From Actinomycetota bacterium (GTDB lineage Bacteria; Actinomycetota; Actinomycetes; Nanopelagicales; Nanopelagicaceae), in contig WLPB01000012.1 of NCBI GenBank assembly GCA_009698975.1, positions 1-12,028 of the forward strand: a stretch of DNA of 12,028 nucleotides, read 5' to 3'. The position numbers and the translations under genes were made by a program. Positions 1 to 5,610 of the stretch are shown here, one piece after another. Each line of letters opens with the position of its first letter. The first letter of the stretch is position 1. The notes under the pieces are model-generated. The model had not been told where the DNA came from. It worked only from the letters and a program-made list of their open reading frames with translations, and did not search any database.

Positions 1-90
1 ATCGTGGCATTGTAGGGATGGCCTCATGTGCCGAGGGATCCGTTTCGATTTTTACCCTGGTATCGCGGTAGCCTTTGCCATCGAAACATT

Positions 91-109
91 CCAGATTTCT
101 CAAATCTGG
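91..109. promoter_or_regulatory. Perfect 8-bp inverted repeat in the bS22 leader
   Basis: CCAGATTT (91-98) and AAATCTGG (102-109) are exact reverse complements around a 3-nt loop, CTC. No T-run follows, so it does not look like an intrinsic terminator. It lies 27 nt before the bS22 start codon and just before that gene's ribosome-binding site, so it could be a 5' leader structure or a dyad for a protein. The rest of bases 1-136 holds no gene I can support; the first 15 bases could be the last codons of an upstream gene (frame 1 stop at 13-15), which is too little to identify. Confidence 0.45.
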
Positions 110-120
110 CGACTACTACT

Positions 121-126
121 AGGAAG
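121..126 (+). promoter_or_regulatory. Ribosome-binding site of bS22
   Basis: AGGAAG lies 10 nt before the ATG at 137. It is a moderate Shine-Dalgarno match and supports that start codon. Confidence 0.5.
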
Positions 127-136
127 TGCGTGACTT

Positions 137-235
137 ATGGGTTCCGTTATCAAAAAGCGTCGTAAGCGTATGGCTAAGAAGAAGCATAAGAAGCTTCTTA
201 AGAAGACACGTATTCAGCGCCGTAACGCGAAGTAA
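137..235 (+). CDS. 30S ribosomal protein bS22 (AURKAIP1/COX24 domain)
   Basis: This 32-residue protein begins [12 protein letters not shown] and ends QRRNAK. Seventeen of 32 residues are Lys or Arg, with almost no acidic residues, which fits a protein buried in rRNA. The opening is the signature of the tiny actinobacterial protein seen in mycobacterial small ribosomal subunits as bS22, related to the mitochondrial AURKAIP1 C-terminus; the M. tuberculosis counterpart is Rv0500B. The length matches the family, so the gene is complete. AGGAAG sits 10 nt upstream of the ATG, and a perfect hairpin lies further upstream. In relatives a small helix-turn-helix gene often precedes it; none is visible in the 136 bases available. 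It converges on the metalloprotease-like gene, with only 10 bp between the two stop codons. Confidence 0.93.
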   Translation: MGSVIKKRRKRMAKKKHKKLLKKTRIQRRNAK

Positions 236-245
236 CCCTTAGATT

Positions 246-2609
246 TTATGGGCGAAGCATCGAAAGCTGGCCATTAATACCAGCAACGAGATACTTCACA
301 CGATTAACGACAACCCAGGTGGAAGAAATTTCATCTGGGTCTTCGTTTGCCGCGACAAAGAATACCTTCGGGGTTGGCTTAGTAATATCAATTGCGCAAA
401 GTCTCTTTTCACAATTGAAAGCAATCATGGACCCATCGGTAGAAATCGCAGCCCCTGGCTTTCCGAAACCATCCGTTGTTGCAGTGGATATAGATGAAGG
501 CTTTGAGATTACTTGCCAGCGAACAGTATCTGCTAAAGGAAGAGATGCAGATGAAGCACTCATCCAGGTAGCGGTGATTCCATTAGCGCTCTTTCCAAGT
601 GCCACATCAAAGCCACTTGTCGGAGTTGAAGCTGTCGCTGGTTCAATGGTTTTATACACCCAAGCCTGAGAAGACAATGAAGTTCGTGTAGCTAAACGCA
701 CCTCTCCAGAAGTTCGCTCCTTCTTCTGATTGAGCGTTAAGACCGAGTCATAGAGCACATAACTAGTTTTGCCATCAAATATTGCATCAAGGTGGAAAGC
801 AACATCACCTGTTGTGCGCCCATCGGTTTTTCGATCGCCATCGACGAGTTCGTAGTTCCATGTTTTAGCAAGGTTGGATTTTACGGCTCCTAGCAAAATT
901 CCCTGGCTCTCATCACGGTAAAAGACCTGAATCCCCGCGGCAGAGGCAACGCAGGCGCTCGATACGCTGACATCTGATGCAGTTCGAATTCTTATTGAAT
1001 CTTCATAGTTATTGATGACAGTGCCATTGCCATCAACTATGTCGTAAGAAAAATTCTTTCCATCATATTTCGCGTAGCGTAGATCTTTATCAACGCCATC
1101 TGCATAAAAGATATGGAGTACTTGGGTAGTTCCACTTCCATTGACGCAGACTGAGAGTGCACCGGTTATGGGGGATGATGTTTTTCCAGATGACCCACCA
1201 GCTCCATCAACGGTCTTTGTAACCCAAATGCGACCGTTCCACATACCAATTTTGAGATCACCTGAAAGTTCATCGATATAAGCTAAAGCAGGCTTTCCAT
1301 TGAAGGATGTACTGACGACTTCTTTGCCACTACTCCTGCCGTCAGCGCTCGTGCGCTTCCAACTTGGCTGTGGCGTTACATTGTTTGTGACAACAGGGGT
1401 TGAAGAGCCATTGGAGTTTGAGGCGACGATAGAAAATGGATAGGAGCTTCCATTCTTAAGGCCAGTGAATATCACGGGCGAAGTACTAGAAGTTTTCACC
1501 TGATTAGTGCGGAGATTGCGTACCGAATAGCTAGAAATTTGAGCAGTACGTGCATTCGCAGAGGGATCAAAGGTAATGATTGCTGCGCCATCGGCTACCA
1601 GGGCTTTCGGATTACGCACTTCACTCGGAACGCCCACTGCCACTCCAGCGGGAGGTTTGCGTCTCATATCTTCCATCATTGCCAGCATTAATGGTCCTGG
1701 CTCGCGGAATATTTCGCCTGCGCTCAAACTTGGAGTCATCATTGCGTCAAGCGTTGAATCTGCAAAAGTAGCTTCATCTAAGTGACTCACTGAAGAACCT
1801 TCATCAAAGCGACCGGGTGTATATATCAGCGGTTTTACTCCGTTATTTGCGGCAACACCAAGCGCACCGCTCCAGACGAGAGTGCCGGTCATGGCCTCAC
1901 CTAATTCAAGGGATGGCGAAGGCAGATCCGCTAATCGACGGCCATCTTCTACCTGTAGATATGCATCGAACGGTGTTGGCTCATCGATATAGCCATATCC
2001 TAAATAAGAATCGTATGACGCTGCTGATAAAAATCCGAGCCCATGTCCCATCTCATGCATAAAGACAGATTTAAGGTCATATTTATTTGGATACGAAAGG
2101 CCATCGTTAGAGGTGTTCCAGTCAGCAAGTGAATTTACCTGAATGATTATCTCTGATTGATTAGTATTTAAATCTTTACCAGCAATTGCATTGGCAAGGG
2201 CAGAGGCATACCAAAGGCTTGAATCCGGGGCTTTTTCGAAATCAGCAAAGAAACCTCCGGGACGTGCACTGCCAAGAATCTCCGTTGATGAAGATCTGGC
2301 CCACGAGGCGTCGATGGTGATTGGTACAGATGAAGCAAAGTAGCCTGACCAAATATCGACAGCTGCCTGAAAATCCTGTTCAGCCCACTTAGGGAAATTT
2401 TTGTAGTTAACAATAAATTTTGATTTTGCATCCAACTGAGCAACGGGGTTGCGGGGCGATTGTACTTTTACGCTGTTGGCAGATGCATAAACATTGACCC
2501 ACTGTGTGGCCTCACGCTCGAGGAACGAGGATAAGGCGCTTGCCGGTGCGGAGGAGAGAAGCGAAAGCAAGAGAATTGAGGATAGGAGTGAGCCACCAAA
2601 GCGCTTCAT
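246..2609 (-). CDS. Secreted zinc-metalloprotease-like protein with Fn3 and propeller-like domains
   Basis: The frame is open to a GTG at 2663, but I prefer the ATG at 2609 (787 residues). It opens with Lys-Arg followed by a strong hydrophobic stretch and an APASA signal-peptidase site (cleavage near residue 25), and TATGAT lies 7 nt upstream. The mature N-terminal half carries the zinc-protease motif HEMGH (His185, Glu186, His189) followed by GLGF. The residue where metzincins place a third ligand is Ser195, so His276 in a downstream SHLDE segment, followed by a MMTP Met-turn-like motif, is a candidate ligand. Residues about 329-414 resemble a fibronectin type III domain. The remainder has repeated W-x(n)-VDG units like blades of a BNR/sialidase-type propeller. 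Likely role: extracellular protein or glycan binding and hydrolysis; the substrate is unknown. The gene runs opposite to both neighbours and has no functional tie to them. The metallopeptidase fold is fairly sure, the activity is not. Confidence 0.85.
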   Translation of the reverse strand: MKRFGGSLLSSILLLSLLSSAPASALSSFLEREATQWVNVYASANSVKVQSPRNPVAQLDAKSKFIVNYKNFPKWAEQDFQAAVDIWSGYFASSVPITIDASWARSSSTEILGSARPGGFFADFEKAPDSSLWYASALANAIAGKDLNTNQSEIIIQVNSLADWNTSNDGLSYPNKYDLKSVFMHEMGHGLGFLSAASYDSYLGYGYIDEPTPFDAYLQVEDGRRLADLPSPSLELGEAMTGTLVWSGALGVAANNGVKPLIYTPGRFDEGSSVSHLDEATFADSTLDAMMTPSLSAGEIFREPGPLMLAMMEDMRRKPPAGVAVGVPSEVRNPKALVADGAAIITFDPSANARTAQISSYSVRNLRTNQVKTSSTSPVIFTGLKNGSSYPFSIVASNSNGSSTPVVTNNVTPQPSWKRTSADGRSSGKEVVSTSFNGKPALAYIDELSGDLKIGMWNGRIWVTKTVDGAGGSSGKTSSPITGALSVCVNGSGTTQVLHIFYADGVDKDLRYAKYDGKNFSYDIVDGNGTVINNYEDSIRIRTASDVSVSSACVASAAGIQVFYRDESQGILLGAVKSNLAKTWNYELVDGDRKTDGRTTGDVAFHLDAIFDGKTSYVLYDSVLTLNQKKERTSGEVRLATRTSLSSQAWVYKTIEPATASTPTSGFDVALGKSANGITATWMSASSASLPLADTVRWQVISKPSSISTATTDGFGKPGAAISTDGSMIAFNCEKRLCAIDITKPTPKVFFVAANEDPDEISSTWVVVNRVKYLVAGINGQLSMLRP

Positions 2610-2616
2610 TAAGCTC

Positions 2617-2622
2617 ATCATA
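2617..2622 (-). promoter_or_regulatory. Leaderless -10 element of the metalloprotease-like gene
   Basis: TATGAT on the minus strand matches TATAAT at five of six positions and ends 7 nt before the ATG at 2609, so transcription could start on or beside that A. No Shine-Dalgarno sequence precedes any of the candidate starts (2663, 2621, 2618, 2609). No -35 element is recognisable. Confidence 0.5.
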
Positions 2623-2643
2623 GAGAGCAAGGTTACAGGATGA

Positions 2644-2649
2644 GAGAAT
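2644..2649 (+). promoter_or_regulatory. Possible -10 element of the glutaredoxin-like gene
   Basis: GAGAAT ends 6 nt before the ATG at 2656. It keeps A2, A4, A5 and T6 of TATAAT but lacks the first T. The same purine-rich stretch could instead act as a weak ribosome-binding site (AGGATGAGAG), so this is only a candidate. Confidence 0.25.
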
Positions 2650-2655
2650 GGCTGA

Positions 2656-2901
2656 ATGGTCACTATTTACTCACGAGAAGGCTGCCATCTCTGTGAAGAT
2701 GCTTTGAATATTCTGCAAGGGCTACAAGGCGAGCTCAAATTTGAGATTAAAGTAATCGATATTGCAGGAAATACCGATCTCGAGAAGTTATATGGAGAGC
2801 AGATTCCTGTCATTCATATTAATGGCGAGCATCACGACTATTGGAGAGTGGACCCAGTGCGCTTTAGATCTTCCCTTGAAAAACATCGTCGGCATCAATA
2901 A
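2656..2901 (+). CDS. Glutaredoxin-like (DUF836-type) thiol-disulfide protein
   Basis: This 81-residue protein has a compact thioredoxin-fold layout. A beta strand (VTIYSREGC) leads into the redox motif Cys10-His-Leu-Cys13, then a helix, then the segment EQIPVIHI with the expected cis-proline at Pro51. Length and motifs match the small glutaredoxin-like family (PF05768), which in actinobacteria such as M. tuberculosis (Rv0508) lies near a HAD-IB phosphatase and heme-biosynthesis genes. It probably acts in the cytoplasm as a disulfide reductant or electron carrier; the partner is unknown. In this window the HAD-IB gene is about 5 kb away rather than adjacent. Its start is 46 bp from the divergent metalloprotease-like start. 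Its last 12 codons plus stop are also the antisense of the XPB 3' end, a 38-bp convergent overlap. Confidence 0.88.
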   Translation: MVTIYSREGCHLCEDALNILQGLQGELKFEIKVIDIAGNTDLEKLYGEQIPVIHINGEHHDYWRVDPVRFRSSLEKHRRHQ

Positions 2902-4513
2902 TTGTGTAGCTATACCCCTGCTCCGCTAGGAAGCGTTGACGATTTTGTGCGAAATCTTGATCGATAGTGTCGCGTGAGACAACGGAGTAAAAGCGAGCAC
3001 CGCGACCATCGGCTTTAGGGCGAAGAATACGACCCAGTCGCTGAGCCTCTTCCTGGCGCGAACCAAAGGCTCCTGAAACTTGGATAGCGATAGTTGCTTC
3101 AGGAAGGTCGATTGAAAAATTTGCAACCTTGGATACAACTAAACATGAAATCTCGCCAGTGCGAAATTGCTGGAACAACTCTTCGCGAATTTTTTGAGGT
3201 GTAGATCCTTGAATTACGGGCACTCCAAGAGTCTCACCTAAGTCATCCAACTGATCTAAATACTGACCGATGACAAGAATTTGCTCATTTGCGTGGAGCG
3301 AGACAAGTTCTTGAACAACATCGCGCTTCGTCCGCGTTGTAGCGCAATAGCGATAGCGCTCTTCAGGCTCGGCCGTTGCATAAGCAATTCGCTCAGCCTC
3401 TGTCAGATTTACGCGGACCTCAATACATTCAGCAGGCGCGATATAACCTTGTGCTTCAATCTCTTTCCATGGAACGTCAAAGCGCTTAGGTCCAATGAGA
3501 GAGAAGACCTCGCCCTCCATTCCATCTTCGCGTACGAGGGTAGCTGTTAAACCCAAGCGGCGACGCGACTGAATATCTGCAGTAAAACGGAAGATTGGCG
3601 CAGGTAGCAAGTGCACCTCGTCATAAATAATCAAACCCCAGTCATGGCTATCAAAGAGATCTAGATGTGAGTAAACGCCATTCTTCTTCTTTGTCATTAC
3701 TTGATAAGTCGCAATAGTTACTGGGCGAATCTCTTTCTTGGAGCCTGAATACTCACCAATTTCATCTTCAGTGAGAGTGGTGCGCTTAAGAAGTTCATCA
3801 CGCCATTGGCGCGCAGCAATTGTGTTGGTAACGAGAATAAGAGTTGTAGCTTTCGCATGAGCCATAGCTGCTGCGCCAACAATAGTTTTTCCTGCTCCAC
3901 ATGGGAGGACAACAACACCAGAACCGCCATGCCAGAAACCTTCAGCAGCATGTACTTGGTACTCTCGAATCTTCCAGCCATCTTCCTTTAGGAAAATATC
4001 GTGAGCCTGTCCATCAACATAGCCCGCAAAATCTTCTGCCGGCCAGCCAAGGCGCAAAAGAGATTGTTTAATCGCTCCGCGCTGGCTCGGGTGTACTGCA
4101 ATAGTTTCATTATCGATGCGAACTCCCAATAGAGGTGCAATCTTCTTTGCTCGGATTACCTCTTCGAGAACTGCGGTATCGGTTGTCACCATGATTAATC
4201 CATGGACTGGATCAGCCTCAAGACGAAGACGTCCATAGCGCGACATCTGTTCCGCGATATCAATGAGGAGTGAATGAGGCACGGCATATCGCGAATATTT
4301 AATGAGCGTATCAATCACCATTTCGGCATCGTGCCCAGCGGCGCGCGCATTCCATAAACCTAAATTTGTTAAGCGATAGGTATGCATATGCTCAGGAGCA
4401 CGTTCGAGTTCAGCAAAGGGAGCGATTGCTCGGCGGCACTCTACGGAGAGCGGATGATCGATATCAAGTAATAGCGTCTTATCGCTTTGAACAATAAGTG
4501 GGCCATCACTCAT
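2864..4513 (-). CDS. xpb: XPB/Ssl2-family DNA repair helicase
   Basis: This 549-residue superfamily 2 helicase has a full motif set: Walker A LPCGAGKT (203-210), DEVH box (298-301), TAT motif III (323-325), the XPB-specific RED motif (328-330) and motif VI QRLGRILRP (491-499). The length is close to the mycobacterial homologue Rv0861c (Ercc3). Residues about 5-100 form an accessory domain of the Helicase_C_3 type that also occurs in the 733-residue protein of the same operon. The expected activity is ATP-dependent 3'-5' unwinding or DNA remodelling in repair; in bacteria its exact pathway is not settled. It is the last gene of the operon. Its ATG overlaps the M20 stop by 4 nt and is preceded by AAGGAG. 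The C-terminal end overlaps the glutaredoxin-like gene on the other strand. Confidence 0.96.
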   Translation of the reverse strand: MSDGPLIVQSDKTLLLDIDHPLSVECRRAIAPFAELERAPEHMHTYRLTNLGLWNARAAGHDAEMVIDTLIKYSRYAVPHSLLIDIAEQMSRYGRLRLEADPVHGLIMVTTDTAVLEEVIRAKKIAPLLGVRIDNETIAVHPSQRGAIKQSLLRLGWPAEDFAGYVDGQAHDIFLKEDGWKIREYQVHAAEGFWHGGSGVVVLPCGAGKTIVGAAAMAHAKATTLILVTNTIAARQWRDELLKRTTLTEDEIGEYSGSKKEIRPVTIATYQVMTKKKNGVYSHLDLFDSHDWGLIIYDEVHLLPAPIFRFTADIQSRRRLGLTATLVREDGMEGEVFSLIGPKRFDVPWKEIEAQGYIAPAECIEVRVNLTEAERIAYATAEPEERYRYCATTRTKRDVVQELVSLHANEQILVIGQYLDQLDDLGETLGVPVIQGSTPQKIREELFQQFRTGEISCLVVSKVANFSIDLPEATIAIQVSGAFGSRQEEAQRLGRILRPKADGRGARFYSVVSRDTIDQDFAQNRQRFLAEQGYSYTIIDADDVFQGKI

Positions 4514-5610
4514 ACGAGCAACTCCTTAATAAGTGCGTGCAATAGCGCACTACGACTTTCAATAGTTGAAGCATCAATCCATTCATTAGCGGCATGAGCG
4601 CCACCGCCCACTGCGCCTAAACCATCGAGAACTCGAGCGCCAGCTGCTGCTGCAAAGTTTCCATCGCTAGCACCGCCTACATTCGCGAATCCAAGTGGCG
4701 CCATCCCAAGATTTGCTGCAACTTTCTCGGCAATTTCATATAACTCACTCGTTGAAGATGGCTCTAGCGGAGGACGATTGAGGCCACCTGTCACTTCTAC
4801 TCGCGCCCCTTGGATATTGACTGAGAGAGCTCTCATTGCAGTATCCACACGATGAAGTTCATCTTGCGAAAATGAACGCACATCAATATCGAGAGTTGCT
4901 AGATCTGGAACTGTATTTGTGGTGGTGCCAGATTTAAGTGTTGTAGGAACAACTGTTGTTCCATGAGCGCCATCTTCTAAGGCGGCAAGTTGAAGAATCA
5001 AGTGCGCCATCGCGGTGGTTGCGTTGATTCCTTTCTCTGGTTCAAGACCTGCATGTGAAGCGAGGCCATGAACGGAAATCTGATACATCGAAGTTCCCTT
5101 ACGCCCTGTCTTTACTTTGCCATCAAGTGAGGCTTCAAGAACAAGTACTGCATCAGCCTTCGATGAGAGATCTAAAATGAGTGACTTTGAAGTATGACTC
5201 CCTGTCTCTTCATCTGTTGTTGCGACAAGAGCAACATCTCCCTCAATTCCTTTGAGCGCATAGAGAGCTTGAACGAAGCCAGTCTTCATATCGAAGACAC
5301 CTGGTCCTCGCACTACATCGCCTTCGACGCTCCATAGGGGAGTAAATGATCCCTTTGGCCAGACAGTGTCGAGGTGTGCGAGTACTAAAACTTTTGGTTG
5401 ATCGCTTCCCCACCAAAATACTGGTCGTCCTTGAATCTCTTTAATTTGTGCTGGAGCACCTAGAACGCTCGCTGCAATTTCGCTGGCCAGCGCCACAACA
5501 GAACGGCAGGCATCTAAATCTTCACTGGGCGATTCACATTTAACGAGAGATTCAATTGATGAGAGCATGGGGAGAAGTCTGCCGTATTCGCTGGCCTTCT
5601 GGTTGGTCAT
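4510..5610 (-). CDS. M20 family zinc metallopeptidase (carboxypeptidase G2-like)
   Basis: This 366-residue hydrolase has the complete di-zinc site of the M20 family: His79 and Asp81 (AHLDT), bridging Asp107 (FDMKTG), catalytic base Glu134 with ligand Glu135 (DEETG), Glu159 (LEASLDG), and C-terminal His339 (GGGAHA). The Glu135-to-Glu159 spacing and the acidic fifth ligand resemble Pseudomonas carboxypeptidase G2 (glutamate carboxypeptidase). A dimerisation domain, beginning near GRKGTSMYQISVHG and running to about residue 280, interrupts the catalytic domain. There is no signal peptide, so it is probably cytoplasmic and cleaves a C-terminal residue or an N-acyl amino acid; the substrate cannot be read from sequence. 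ATGA overlaps join it to the genes on both sides, so it is co-transcribed with the two helicase-related genes, an unexpected partner for them. Confidence 0.92.
   Translation of the reverse strand: MTNQKASEYGRLLPMLSSIESLVKCESPSEDLDACRSVVALASEIAASVLGAPAQIKEIQGRPVFWWGSDQPKVLVLAHLDTVWPKGSFTPLWSVEGDVVRGPGVFDMKTGFVQALYALKGIEGDVALVATTDEETGSHTSKSLILDLSSKADAVLVLEASLDGKVKTGRKGTSMYQISVHGLASHAGLEPEKGINATTAMAHLILQLAALEDGAHGTTVVPTTLKSGTTTNTVPDLATLDIDVRSFSQDELHRVDTAMRALSVNIQGARVEVTGGLNRPPLEPSSTSELYEIAEKVAANLGMAPLGFANVGGASDGNFAAAAGARVLDGLGAVGGGAHAANEWIDASTIESRSALLHALIKELLV
4522..4527 (-). promoter_or_regulatory. Ribosome-binding site of XPB
   Basis: AAGGAG on the minus strand lies 8 nt before the XPB ATG at 4513, inside the last codons of the M20 peptidase. 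It fixes the XPB start and shows that translation need not rely only on coupling through the ATGA overlap. Confidence 0.7.

Noticed and set aside
2..133. Open frame from the left edge to a TGA at 131-133 as a truncated upstream gene
   Set aside because: The translation has no recognisable motif and the region contains the hairpin and the bS22 ribosome-binding site. A short open frame of this size is expected by chance.
266..284. GCTGG/CCAGC inverted repeat near the convergent bS22 and metalloprotease-like ends, as a possible terminator
   Set aside because: The stem is only 5 bp with a 9-nt loop and no T-run, and it lies inside coding sequence.
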